Positions 42,133 through 54,170 of a DNA stretch of 64,000 bases are shown in pieces. The first letter of the stretch is position 1; every line of letters starts with the position of its first letter. The position numbers and the translations under genes were made by a program. The stretch covers positions 682,001 to 746,000 of the forward strand of contig JADANN010000221.1 in NCBI GenBank assembly GCA_018806985.1. The letters run 5' to 3'. The stretch is from Angiostrongylus vasorum (Eukaryota > Nematoda > Chromadorea > Rhabditida > Metastrongylidae). The notes beneath the pieces are model-generated. The model did not search any database, had not been told where the DNA came from, and saw only the letters and a program-made list of their open reading frames with translations.

Positions 42133-45100
42133 TCACTTCTGCTCGTTCAGTTCCTGTTTGAGCTGTTCAAGTTCATCTGCTGACAGACCCGTTCGTGATA
42201 ATACCGATTGTAGAATTGACCTAGAATTTAAAGAGATGGAGAAAACATTCGTACAAAAAAAAACTAAATTTCACTGAGATCACCACGATAGAACAGCCCA
42301 CTTCTTAAGTCCTTTCCTTTTATCTGGTAACCGGAGTTCATGGTTCAAACTTTTCTCGTACTCTTCCTTTTCCTTTTCCGTTTGCGCACGTTCACGCATC
42401 TTCTTCAGAATAGATCCCTAATGAAAGTGATTGCCTTTACTGTCTAAGATTACTGCAACTGTTTAAACAGTGGAAAATCACAAAAAATTAAAAAAAAAAC
42501 CACCTTCCGAGCATCTCCAACTGCTGAATTTTCCAATATTTCAAGTATGTTTTCAACTGATATCTGGAGAATTGCATCCAGCTTCCGACATGAATCGCGT
42601 ATAGCTAATTCGTCCGGAAGCATATCGGGAAATCGCAACGAAAGCCATAAATATGTGTCAAGAACCTCATAAACCTTCTCAAGATGTTCCAGCTGCTGTA
42701 GGTTCTCTGGTTGACCAAGGGACTCCCAGTTCAACATATCCAGCATCCAGTCATATGTGAGACATTGGCCCGAAGAAAATCTAAAGCAATTATGCAGGCC
42801 AACGCAAACAATGAAAAATCTTGATATATGAAATAGTTTGGTGAAGACCTACTTGTCAACGACTATCAATATTAAAAGTGGACAGAATCTTACCTTCTTA
42901 CCATTTTTACGAATGCTGACGAGGTAAGCTTACTTTCGACATTAACTGGAGAAATACAAAATGTGTACCGCACCTAGAAATATGCAGCTGTCAAAAAAAA
43001 TAAACCGTATACCGATAAAGACTTTTGAAAACTATTAATAACGGTACCTTAAGAGGAAGAGGTATGTAGTCTATAAGATCAGCAAGCGTCCTCATATGGT
43101 CCACAGTGCAAATGAAGAACTGGTCAGATATTGAACAAACTAGAGTAGAAATGAACTCGATATTCTCCATTAATATTTCAACAACCATGATGTTCCCATG
43201 ATGAACTTCACTGGTTGAATAACAAAAAATAAACAAGTACCAGAAACAAATAAATCCAGCAGATGAACGAATGATGCTTGTGGAAGATGGAACGAAAAAG
43301 TTTCAATTTGTTCGAATGTTGGAGCGATGCCGACCACTTCAATGGGTTCAACCGGCTTGCTCAGTATTTCTCGGAGGGTTCCAATATCTTCATTACGCAA
43401 AGTTGTGGCGATTCCATCGGAGAATGATGTACCAAATCTTCAAAGAAAAGCTTGAAATATAGCTTTGACCAATGAAATATCGAGGCAAACGTAATTAAAT
43501 CTCATGCTATCATTTCACTGTACGCTACAGTATAATATTATTTAGTTGAGAAAAATTAAGAAGAGAAGGAACGGATTATAGGGCGTTCACTGACCTCCCA
43601 GCTCTCCCAACAATTTGGAGAGCTGAATAGTTCGGCAACAACTCGCCTTGTCTGGTGCATGATGATAAAATTACACGTCGAATGTTTAAATTGAGTCCCA
43701 TACCAATTGCATCTGTAGCAACCTGAGTTGGATTTCTCTTCTTTACTATTGTAAAAAGCAAATTCTAGAAGAGAACGCCTCCCATCTTCCTTTTGGGAAC
43801 TCCCTACAGAGCAAGAAAAACAATGATGAAAATGTAAACTAAAGATTAAAAAATAAAAATACAAGCGAATAGCCCTCACCAGAACATTGCATGGGTCATT
43901 AGGATCGTTAAATTTTGACGCCTGGGCAAGTTTAGTACCCGGTGGGAGGTCACCGTAGATTACTGCAGGCTTAATACCTAATTTTTCTAAACTCCTCGTG
44001 ATGCTGTAGATAGTTTTACGACTAAAACACACAATACAGTCGCCAGGTTGGACCTTAAACATTGTGGAAAATATTTTACTTGGAGAAAAAAACGAAACTT
44101 TCATATAACCTACATTATCCAAGGACCCCAATCCTTGATTTGCTATGGTTAACGCACTTTTCCTCTCATAATACCGTACCTGGAAATAAATGATTTAAAA
44201 CTAAAGGACGTTAGCCTAATCTCGCGTCGCTTCAATACCTAATAGATGATTTGTTTTTCATCACGGACGCTTGAGTTGAAATCAACCTATTCCAATATAA
44301 CTGGTTTGATCCGCGCCGCGTACGGGCCATGTATCCCTTTATCTATCGCTATAAAACCAAAATATTTTGCAGGACTCCTACGTGCCCTCTGCATCTACAA
44401 AACTTTCGCTCTTTTCGTCATCCTCACCGGCAAAAGTCTCCATGGCTTCACAAGGAAAAGTACCTAGAAAATTTCTGTTCGTATTAAGAAGTGCGTAAAA
44501 TAGCTTTTGCAGTCTGATGCTTGGTGCAGCAGTAGATACGCTATCAAATTAACATAAAAAGTACGACAAAAAGCATCTGGGCCTCAAAATAAGCGACTGG
44601 AAAATGGGTTGATGTCAATTCACGTTGGATACCATGTGTTAAATAAAATATTACTAACTAAAAGAAAAAAAATTTAATAGAAAAGCAATCCAATAAAATG
44701 GACCTCTACATGCTCTCCGATCGGCTCAACCAACTTTTTCACAATGTCAACAGCTGCCAGTTCGCCGCACAAATGTACCTTTACAGTTTCTACACTTATA
44801 CAATAACAAGTGGAAGAAATATCAGACGAAAAAAAATTAAAAGCGAAAATTAAACCTCGTCAGCTGCTACACCCAGTAACGCCCTTGTCCAAGCCCACCC
44901 ACGTTGTTCATCTCGTAACATCTGGATTTCGTCGATCACAGCCACCTAAAGGAGTATCCCACATCATTACATTTTCATAAAATTATAGAGGGATAGGGGG
45001 AAAAAAGGTGGAATCTGTGCCGAAAAGGGCGGGCTCTAACAAGCAAAATATGACGAGATCCCACCTCTACTCTCATCTGGGTTGATAACATCTCAACAGT

Positions 45101-46407
45101 TGAAGAAATATGCGCACTTGGATGGAAATTGTCAACAGCATATCTGGAATATTAGAGTAAAGATAAATCAGAAATAGGTAGCCCATGCTAATTTGAGTCA
45201 AAGCCCTAACACGACATCTGAAACCTGCCTTCTTTCCTCTCCTGTGACCAGGTCGCATTTAACGCCTAGCTCATTGCTGCGTGTGAACACCTCCGCAGCC
45301 AGAAGCTTTAGTGGTCCACAATAAACACCGCTTTTTGCCTCTCCGAACCTCTTTAAAGCATGGTAAGTCTTCCCGGAATTCGTAGGTCCTGCATGAAAGA
45401 TTATTTTCCGTTGAACTGTACGAGCATCAGGGTACCAATTATGAGGCTGCGTTAGATCCGAAATCATTCTCAAGTCATCCATTGCTTCCAAGTGTGGGAA
45501 AACCTGTAAACATCACATGAATCATCGGAACTAAAGTTGTACTCAAATGTTAATATCGAAGCAAACCAAACGTTGAATAATTTATCCCGTGACACCATGT
45601 TTTAAGAAAATACACTTTACACAGCGCAAAGTCATGGAACTTACTTTTTCGGGCATGTGCCAGAAAGTAAGGGAAAAGCCTTTCGACATCGTGGCCTTCC
45701 TTAATGATATCGTGGAAGAGCACTAACAACGCCGGTTCAACGCCACCCTGAAAGAAAAAATAAAAATCCTTATAATTCGAAAATACATTTGTGGGTAACA
45801 AACAAAACACCTTTTCATTGAGACAGTATTCACGGAACGATCTATAGGCAGTGACAAATAGTTTGGTGTTAAGTCCATTCTCGATCGACAGTTCTCTAAC
45901 TGTCTTCCGCCGAAAAAATTCGTCGAGAGCTAAGGACATGTTAGACTGAAAGAAAAGGTGGAATATTCCTTTCAATGAATTGCTCTAAATCCTTAAGCGA
46001 TAGATCGTTAGATTTATAGCTAAAGCAATAAGAAAAATCCTACCGAATCCAAGCCCTCCGTCCAACGTTCAACTCCAATAGCTAATGTTCGAGGAGGGGC
46101 AACAGCTCGCGGTACGACTAGGTCTTCTATAGCACTGCCACCACGATCAGCAGGTACGCCTTGAATAAATTCGACATAAATTTGCTTTGAACTTGAAAGC
46201 AACACAATCTCCTATACTGACTAGAAAGAGCTTCGCACCAGTAATTCGTCTCCTTCGATTTGAATTAGGCAAGTCTGACCTTGACCGAGCCATTCGACCT
46301 TTTGTCAGCGTGATACACGGGGCCGAGGCGTTTAGGAGCGCTTCAGAAACTGACAGGCTTCCTCGTATTAATGAAGTTAGACGTGATCCACTTTGAAGGG
46401 ACCACAT
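42133..46407 (-). CDS. SUPV3L1: Mitochondrial ATP-dependent RNA helicase SUV3 (SUPV3L1)
   Basis: Seventeen exons, about 760 residues: 46280-46407, 46044-46191, 45811-45945, 45645-45747, 45211-45503, 45065-45143, 44856-44945, 44704-44778, 44114-44179, 43880-44053, 43595-43722, 43241-43437, 43048-43139, 42894-42973, 42504-42780, 42284-42417, 42133-42220. The N-terminus ([19 protein letters not shown]) is basic and Ser-rich, like a mitochondrial presequence. Helicase motifs are intact: Walker [18 protein letters not shown], motif [46 protein letters not shown], motif [13 protein letters not shown]3 unwinds structured RNA with PNPase in mitochondrial RNA turnover. The C-terminal SUV3 domain ([15 protein letters not shown]) is present. 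Exon 4 is one base too long for its join to exon 5 (see findings). It is the last gene of the putative operon; the ATG follows a tttag acceptor directly. Confidence 0.96.
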
Positions 46408-46414
46408 CTAAACA
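46408..46414 (-). promoter_or_regulatory. Putative SL2-type acceptor of SUPV3L1
   Basis: The minus strand reads aatgtttag immediately before the ATG at 46407, about 106 bp after the stop codon of the upstream gene (46516). That is the usual spacing between genes inside nematode operons. Confidence 0.55.
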
Positions 46415-46515
46415 TTTGGTACTATCTAATACATGAAGCAGAACCCCACTTTTTTATAGGCTGTGTAGTTGAGTAGTTGAAAACTTCATAGCTATACAGG
46501 AGTTTTACTCTACCG

Positions 46516-47478
46516 CTATGTCGGCAAAAAATATCTTCCTGAACTTCGAATTTGCTCGAGGTTCCAACTCTCAACCTCAGCTTCACCAAGCATAGAGGAA
46601 ACCTGATTGAATGCATTTTTGGCATAAAAATTGACTTCCGGTGGGATACTGGTGTCTCAACTCTATGTTCTTATCCTCTTAGAAAATCTAGTTGCATTTC
46701 GCAAACCGCGGAGCGATAAACCGTTCTGTGATCTCGAAGCGCTGGATCGAACAAGAAACCGATATAGTCCGTAATGCACGGTAACTCTAAAAACTGTCCT
46801 ATACACTCCCTTTCTAATACGGCCCATGGAGCGAAATCCCCTTCTTCCAACTGCTTTGCTGTATAACACAGAAATCCTGACAGAATAAAAGCGAGACTAT
46901 CTAGTTAGCTCTAGTAAATCGGGATTCCATCTCTTCAATAGCTCAACGATACGAATGGTTTCTGTCGCAATTATTAAACTTCACTGTGACCTGAGATAAA
47001 AAAAGGATAAAGGATAACGCTCTCGGCGTCGATTAATCCCTTAGTGATGCGCCATGCATTCGACTTCATTAAGCATCGTTTGGAGGTGACTAAATGCATA
47101 TCTGACCTTCACAATGACTCGCCGTGGACTACCGACGTATCGAGCCAATGCTGCTATCCTTCCAGACAAGTCTAGTAGGAACCCAGGAGGGATGGGAACC
47201 TTGATGAGTGTGGCGCATATGATAGATCCTATGTGTATTGCACGGCGCCTTTAACCACTGCGCTACACCCGCTTCTATGACCTGAGATATGTTTATTTAA
47301 TACACAAAAACTGGATGCGGCCAAGGTAGCATATTCCTGGCACACGGAAAGTGCAAAGTGCATCGACCCTAACGAACCCTCGTTTCTTAGCTGCACTACT
47401 CTTACCCAGTCGACAGTTTGCTTTATCCGTCCAGATCTCTTCTACTAACTCCGCCATCTGCACGACTCCCTTCCTCAT
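46516..47478 (-). CDS. Small protein of 109 residues, not recognised, operon member
   Basis: Three exons (47406-47478, 46707-46876, 46516-46602) join cleanly in phase (1, then 0) to 109 residues. The protein starts MRKGVVQMAELVEEIW, continues YTAKQLEEGDFAPWAVLERE, then ELPCITDYIGFLFDPALRDH, and ends SSGRYFLPT. There is no signal peptide or transmembrane span; composition is acidic and aromatic, as in a small soluble adaptor or complex subunit. I do not recognise the family. The first intron carries a SINE1 copy. The donor of exon 2 is gtttgc, unusual but like others in this window. It sits between MBLAC1 (about 380 bp upstream) and SUPV3L1 (about 110 bp downstream). The second ATG (residue 8) could be the real start. 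Confidence 0.65.
47005..47280 (-). repeat. SINE1 copy inside an intron
   Basis: Inverted orientation, preceded by aaggataaaggataacgctc, which shows the (GGATAAA)n tail clearly. The tRNA-like head lies at ccactgcgctacacccgc. It is inserted in the first intron of the 46516-47478 gene, in the same transcriptional sense. Confidence 0.92.
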
Positions 47479-47860
47479 TCCCTCTAGCTATTAAAGAGGA
47501 AAAAAGGAAAGATGATCGAATTCGATCGTCATATGTTCAAGTGGAAAATGTAATGCTGTGCGCTGTACTGACGACCCATAATCGGTCCATTTTAAGCACC
47601 CTTAACGATTCAAGATTGTGAAAAATTCCAAATAGACGATATGGGTGAGCCCTTACCTCATTTCAGCTACGATGTCATGAATACAACGATTTATATAAGA
47701 TAGTACTTATAAAGAGCCAACTTCTAACGATAATAACCTAAATTCCCGTCAAGGATATCAGTAGACAACAGCCGTTTCAATATCAACAACTTTAAACAAC
47801 GTCTTAAATCCTTTTGAAGAAAAAAACTTCGCAATTCCTCTTCCTTCGACTGTATAGGAA

Positions 47861-50800
47861 TCACGTGTCACTTTTCTCATTTTTAAACATAGGCCCATGA
47901 CCAGGCACTATCCAGTCAGCATATGTCAGGATTTCTGCACGATTCTTTGATTGCATCGCTGGATAGCGAGACATTTCCTTCCAATCTTCATCATCGTTTG
48001 CATATTCGAAGATGTCTCCTAAAAAATACCACGCTGTAACAACTTTGCGAAGCAAGAGTGTAGTGGAATAAACCAAATTCTTTGGAGCAATGAACAATAG
48101 ACGCTCAACCTGCTACAACAATGCATCCATGTTGTGTGCCATTCACAATCACAATAAGGTCGTGATCAGTATGTCCAGCACAGGAACGAAGCTTGACCTC
48201 AGGTGTTAAAAGAACCGGATTGTCCTATAAAACTCGACTTCGCGACACTGATCTTGTAAAGAGGGACTTGTTAACAAAACAAAACGAAGAAAGAAAAAAA
48301 GAGACATGTGACTGTGTTTCCCATCTCCTTAGATGAATAGACAAACAAAATCCATGAATCTCGCGACGAACAAAACAATTTCGTCCATTTCATGTGACAA
48401 AAATGCTCACCCATCTTTTAAATGATCTTGTTAGAGGATATTTGAACTATTTTAAAAGTCATCTCTTATCTTCGCCCATCTTTTTTCGACACTTGCCAGA
48501 AACCCTATTATTTTTCTCTTTTGATGTACATTTCACTTACCCGTGAGCGTGTACTATACAGCTTTGAGAAGTGATGTCTTCTTTTGGAACCACATAAACC
48601 CAAGGAAATGATAGGGGGCTAATGGAATAGCTGTGTCGTCACGGCACGGTCACTCTGAGCTAGCAAAAATTATTAACCGACAAATGTCACTGGCGTCCAC
48701 AACCGCCGATAAAATGGCAATCGTTTCGTTAATACTAGGCATTTACTCGTGGGAATGGCCCAGTGTATAATGAACTAATACTTTAGACACATTTGTGTTC
48801 TTAACGACGACTCGAGTGTAATTCATGCAAAAGACTGTCACATGGGAAAGGATTCGCCAAGGTTCCTTCAAGCACAACTCGTTTTTTCCCTCCTTGGTGA
48901 TGGTTGTCCTTCATAAGTGTTTAATAGTATTTAGTCTTTCCAAAAGGAACGGTTACCAAAAGCGACATGATATCATGGCACTAAGGAAGTCATAAGCATG
49001 TTTCGCGTGTAAGGATTTATAGTTTACCGCTTTGTTGATCATACGGAGCCATACAACAAGTGACGATTGTTTTCCCATAAGCAATATATTTTGGTCAGAG
49101 CAACAGATAGGTCAACTACATGATTTCTTCTACACCATCTGAACATAGCGAATAAGAAACCTCGGAAAGCGTACTGTATTTCCCTTCATAGGCTATATCA
49201 GCAGCCATATATATAGTTGAGCGCGGAAACAGTGACAAATTTCCACAGTGGTCCAAATGGCCATGAGTGATTACTAGGACGTGAATCTAAACAAGAACTC
49301 CGGCAAAGTTCAAATCCAAACACTATAACTGTAGAATTCCATTTCAAAATTGATCGAAAAATAGAACGTCTTTCATTTCAGTGGATCACATTTACAACTC
49401 AACAATTTATCGCCATAGGAAAATAATCAGTAGTTTGCGAAAAACCAGCTTAGGACCTTAAGTGTTTCCGGGTCTCACGAATTATTGAAATCCTGATAAC
49501 TGAATACGAAATAAGAGACTACTCAACAGCTTCGGCCTTAACAATACGAGCGCCGATGAAGACAAGCGAAAAGAAAAGTACAAAAAGAAGAAGTTTGCAA
49601 GAATTTGTACATTCTAACCGTTGTTGCTTCAATTAATAATAGTTCAGTATAATTTACATTTTTGTTTAGCTAACACGACGAGTTATTTCATTTCTTTATT
49701 TACGCATAGGTTCACGATTCTGCGGATTTCGCCTTCCTCAGAGCCTGGAAAGGTGAACTGGACCGCAATCTACCCAGCCAGACACCTCCATAACCAAACA
49801 GAGAAGATGCTGAACCAAGATTGACAACATTGAGCACAGAATAGCTTATTTGCACACTCACCGCTTTCTATGAGTCTCACACTGAATATATCACGTGGAA
49901 GACTCATAGAAAGCAGTGAATTTGAAAAGAAGCTACTTCATGTTCAGTGAAATTGAGATCTTGGTTTAACACTTCCTCTGTTTGGTTATGGAGGTGTTTG
50001 GCTGGGTAGATTGCGGTCAAGTTCACCTTTCAAGGCTCTGAGGAAGCCAAAATCCGCCGAAACGCCAGCTTGTGTGCAAATAAAGAAATAAAATAACACC
50101 TCGTGTTTGTTAGATAAGCATATGAAGAATAGTTTACTATAAGTTGAGATATTTTTCTTTAAAGTTGAACGGTGCGATTGTTTCTAGCCTAGTGGAATTG
50201 TAAGCGCATTGTCCATTACGCGCTAAACCTGAAGGTCTTGCCACATAGTTTTCTATTTCGAGTTCACACTTTTATTGTCTCCCAGTTCTTCATTGAGCTT
50301 ATAGAGTTTGACAGCTACTTTATCGATTAGACCCACAGGTTTTCGTTGTTGGTTCTAATCCTTTACTGGACATTTTCATAGTTTCCGTGTCGTTCTCTTG
50401 CTTCTATATCTTGCGTCGTTTTCTTTGCTTCTATATCATGTTCGTTCAGTGCTGCTTCAACCATGTTTAATTCAACTTCAATGAGAACTTTTGTTAATTC
50501 CCTGTAATGAGGTAATGCGATCCAAACTACGATCTTCTTCAGATCGTACGTCTAGTCCAATGTTTGTTGCCTTTACTATCACTCAGAAGTTTTAAAGGAC
50601 GCTTTTTTCCGTTGTTAAAAAATCTAGACATATGGAGAAAGTTTGTAGAGCATCGAATTCAAACGTGAATCCACTTTGGTAGGTTTCCTGGTTTGAGACT
50701 GACTTTACTACTACAGTGCAACGCGATGAGATGTGAAGCCAAGGGTTTTGCGTTGGGCGAAGGTGCTCTGTTCATGAGGGAAGTTGTTTCGTCGTTGAGT

Positions 50801-53800
50801 TCGTTATATGGGCTCGTACATCACCATATCACATCATCATCACAGTACACAAGAATATTTGTTGAAAATAAACATCTTTTCCTTCTTGTCGTTAGCCACG
50901 CGATACTTCTTCTTAAGGTTTCTGTTGAGAGTTTAACGATGGGCAGAGGAATAGTTGAACGATGGTGACCATAGCGATGGCAATAGATCCAACTGAATGA
51001 CCACCCTTACATAAAAGGATAAAAAAAAGGACCTTTACTCGTGGTGGCCTACCAATGCATCGAGCCAGTGCTGCTATCACCCCAGACAAGTCTCGTGTCA
51101 ATTTGTCTACCCCGGAGAGATGGAGAGCTTGGTGGGCCCGGGGATCTATCCGATGTGTATTGCATGGCACCTCCGACCATTGCGCTGAATGCGCCCTTTA
51201 TGTACTGACCATATAATACAGTATTGTGATGACCTTTCCTACTGAAGACACTTATACAGAGACAGAGAATATTCACTGCAAGGTATATTCACTATGCAAT
51301 CATACATTTGACTAGAGCTCATTCTCATTCCTATAAACCATACATTATGTGAGGAAGCAATTTAACCCTTCAACTTAAATCAACCGACAACCCACGTCCA
51401 TAGCAAGCTTTCCTAAATAGAAAGAAACTATCACGACATGTAAATCTTTGTCAAACAGACAGCTTCTATTAAGTTTACCACGATGAAATCCCAGTTATCT
51501 AAATGTTTGGAAAAAGTTGCAAAAAAGATCGAGAAGAAAAAACGCAGCTATTTAAAAGCAAAAACAGTTGTGAATGTGTTAGTGAACATTTTGGATGAAA
51601 CTTTAGAGCAGTGTTTATCATACGTGCTTCACCAAAAATTAAAAAAAAATGACAACGCTATTCTTAGCTACAAAAATCACCTAGTTAGGAGGCAGTTTAA
51701 GCATTACCTAACAAAAATTACGCAGGCATTATAACATGAAAACATGGAGCTATAGAGAAAACCACTTCAAAAGACGGTAAAGATGTCATGCCGTCGCTTT
51801 ATAACGTATTTCACAAACCTACATCATCTGTACGTACTCCAAAAGATGAAAGTCTCTGCAAAATCTCATTACTACTCCATGGATCACCACAATCAACAAG
51901 AATGTTCATAGTAGACGTTCGAATTAGCGTCACCTATAAAACATAAAACAACATAACATATTTTCTATTGGACCAACTCGTAAATTCTTACTCAGCATAA
52001 ACTTATATTCACTTCATCAGTGAATTTACAAACAAAACACGAATGCTAACCAGTTATGTTATGAGGATGAAGACAGCCAATTTCAACATTCCCAACATCT
52101 TACCTTCACAAATCAATGTTCAAAGCCAATTCACAAAAAGAAAATTGTGTTAAGGAATTGTCCAGTTCTCTTTTGTGATTAGGCGATTTGTAAGATTATA
52201 ACTCGTACATTACAAGCATGTTCACAAGGAAATGTGTGACGAAACGTTTTGCAATATAAAATTCCAGTAGTTATAAACTAAACTCGGTAGGGTATTAGGT
52301 GAGATACGACCACAGTGATACTGAGATCCTTGCAAAACTTTAAACCTAGGCTAGATCGAACCGCAATCACGCTTGTCGGAGGTTCACGTGGTACGCACGG
52401 TACAACTGAGGCCCCGTTCTGCCTTTCTCTCAGCCCGCATTTTTACCTTAATGCCATCTGCAATCACCCGTCAACGGGAATGATCTGCGAAGCACAAATC
52501 GGCATTGAACCCAGTTAAGCTGAGGCTCTGGTCGAAATCACAATGTATAACTTTTTATTTATTGAAAAGACTGGGTGAGAGAAGCGAAAAGAGGGCTTCG
52601 GTGGTGCCGTGCGCAACACATAAGTCTCCGGAAACGGTAATTGCTGTTCGATGTAACGTTCATAATATTTGAACAGAAAAAACGAGACTTGCAAATCATA
52701 TGAGAACATAAAAGGTTGTACAACTAAAAGGCTTCGAAAATAGGAACTAAGCTTGCATAAAATTGCAGATTCGAAACATCTCAAACGGTCGAAAAGCTAA
52801 ACCCACTCACTCCGATAAGTAGAAAACTTTAGAATTGCATGAAATGCGACTAAAAACGAAAGTCTTAGTGTAACCTACTTTGCGTTTCTTCTATTCAACA
52901 AAGAATAAAGCGTCCTTGTAGGAGGTGCCCACTACATATTTTTAACTCTAGCTAAATCACTACAACAAAGAAGCACTACATGGAATCCAGTAAAACATAC
53001 TCAAAGACTTGGACAACTTCGTTCGCGAGGGTACTCTCATCAATCAAAAGTCAGTCGAAAATGATTTCTCAGACTCTAGTAGATATAAAGATCTAAACCT
53101 TCACGTAGACAGAATGTCTATACTATCAAGAATCTGGAAAAACTAAACTGACTGCAAAGTTTGATCCCAACAGGAAATTTTCTTGGTAATTTAATTACGG
53201 CAAAATAACCACATTTTGATCTTTGCGTTCAAAATCGGACATTTCATACTGAGCAAGGGACAGATATAAGATCTATGCTGAACAATATAAATTTCAGCAT
53301 CGTTTTCCGTTATAAGAGATAATATCGAAGATGAGCAAGAATGAAAAGAAGGACAGCGAGAAAATGATGGAACAACAAGTAGTAGGGATTAAAAAGGGGA
53401 ACTGAAAGAGTGAGATGAGAGGTAAACGTGGAATAGCTGAAGAAATGAGTAACAATAATGAGATCAGTGAAATAAAAAGGAAAGTTAGCCGGGAAGAGAG
53501 AGAGAGAGAGAGAAGCAAAGAACAGAGGCTTAGTGAGATATAGAAAGGTAGTAAGAGTATAAAGGGCTGGTTTGGAAGGACACACAGAAAAGTAGGGAAG
53601 GAGAACAGATAAAATAAAGGAAGTACTGGAGAAAACAATATAATAACGAGGGAATCACTCGAGCAACAGCACCTCTTCACATTGCATTTACGACAGCATC
53701 TTAATCCTGAGCGTTTTTAAGATGTTTAAAGAACGATTGAATGTATATACGATATACAGCAAATACTTACCGAACCAACAGCAGAAAAATAATCTCCAAC

Positions 53801-53947
53801 TTTTCTAGAATGACCGACGATTAACTGGTCCACTATCGGCTCATCCATCAAGTTCCATACAGTAACAAATGTAACAGCGCTCTCACTTAGCCCCTGGTTT
53901 CGGTGCCAAGCGAGAGAGTTACCGTATAAGGTCCTCACTGACCACAT
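47861..53947 (-). CDS. MBLAC1: MBLAC1-type metallo-beta-lactamase domain protein (SWIP-10-like)
   Basis: Five exons (53771-53947, 51823-51933, 49161-49286, 48110-48224, 47861-48018) join in phase to 228 residues. The fold's metal ligands are present: HGHLDH (residues about 104-109) followed by CGNLSLFP, a second His in AGHTDHD, Asp in VVAGDIFE, and a final His in WIVPGHGPMF. ILVDCGDPWSS matches the conserved strand before the HxHxDH loop. In humans MBLAC1 is reported as a nuclease for histone pre-mRNA; the C. elegans relative SWIP-10 acts in glia. A later ATG at 53848 (MDEPIVDQLIVGHSRK) may be the true start, giving 195 residues. Two large introns carry Penelope-linked palindromes, a SINE1 and a SINE2. 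It follows RINT1 by about 220 bp. Confidence 0.9.
49664..50115. mobile_element. Inverted pair of Penelope-linked hammerhead-like repeats
   Basis: The left arm (49664-49890; aacacgacgagttatttc ... ttcgccttcctcagagcc ... ccataaccaaacagagaag ... gctttctatgagtct) and the right arm (49895-50115; gactcatagaaagcagtg ... cctctgtttggttatggagg ... ggctctgaggaagcc ... aacacctcgtgtttgtta) are near reverse complements of each other, about 220 bp each. Each arm carries one copy of the core. It sits within an MBLAC1 intron. Confidence 0.85.
51005..51205 (-). repeat. SINE1 copy, internally deleted
   Basis: Tail aaaaggataaaaaaaagg joins directly to cctttactcgtggtggcc, so the 3' third (gttgatcaa to gattgaatgc) is missing. 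The right part with agacaagtctcgtg and ccattgcgctgaatgc is kept. It lies in an MBLAC1 intron. Confidence 0.82.
52300..52535 (-). repeat. SINE2 copy
   Basis: Shares gatactgagatccttgcaaa, tctctcagcccgcattttta, atctgcaatcacccgtcaac and gaacccagttaagctgagg with the other copies; the middle is the ggctagatcgaacc subtype. It lies in an MBLAC1 intron. Confidence 0.75.
53496..53515. repeat. (GA)n tract in purine-rich DNA
   Basis: A short (GA)n run inside 53300-53640, which is strongly purine-rich on the plus strand. The Ser/Leu/Phe-rich minus-strand frames of 91-128 codons here follow from that composition and are not genes. Confidence 0.8.
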
Positions 53948-54017
53948 CCAAAGATTGAAAATTGAAAAAAAAAAGCAGGTTGTGAATCATTTATCGACAC
54001 ATAAATTCTACAAAATC

Positions 54018-54030
54018 AATAATTCTGAAA
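54018..54030 (-). promoter_or_regulatory. Putative SL2-type acceptor of MBLAC1
   Basis: The minus strand reads cttcttgtttcag with its AG ending at 54025, about 146 bp after the RINT1 stop and about 78 bp before the first MBLAC1 ATG. Position and pyrimidine content suit a downstream-gene trans-splice site. Confidence 0.5.
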
Positions 54031-54170
54031 CAAGAAGTACAGGAACCAAGAATTATGTCAGAGCGATACCACAGAAACAGCGGAAGTGCGTACATAGATA
54101 AAATTCCTTCAGTTACACCTCTTTTCTATAATTAAAGGCAAGTCAGGATGACTGGCCATATTCAAATCCT

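Noticed and set aside
46881..46965. Extra exon of the 109-aa gene (TIRIVELLKRWNPDLLELT in one frame)
   Set aside because: The coding look is attractive, but there is no usable donor before the next exon's acceptor, and direct joining of the flanking exons is already in phase.
53294..53680. 128-codon and 91-codon Leu/Ser/Phe-rich frames on the minus strand
   Set aside because: They arise from a purine-rich plus strand inside an MBLAC1 intron; low complexity and two overlapping frames are equally open.
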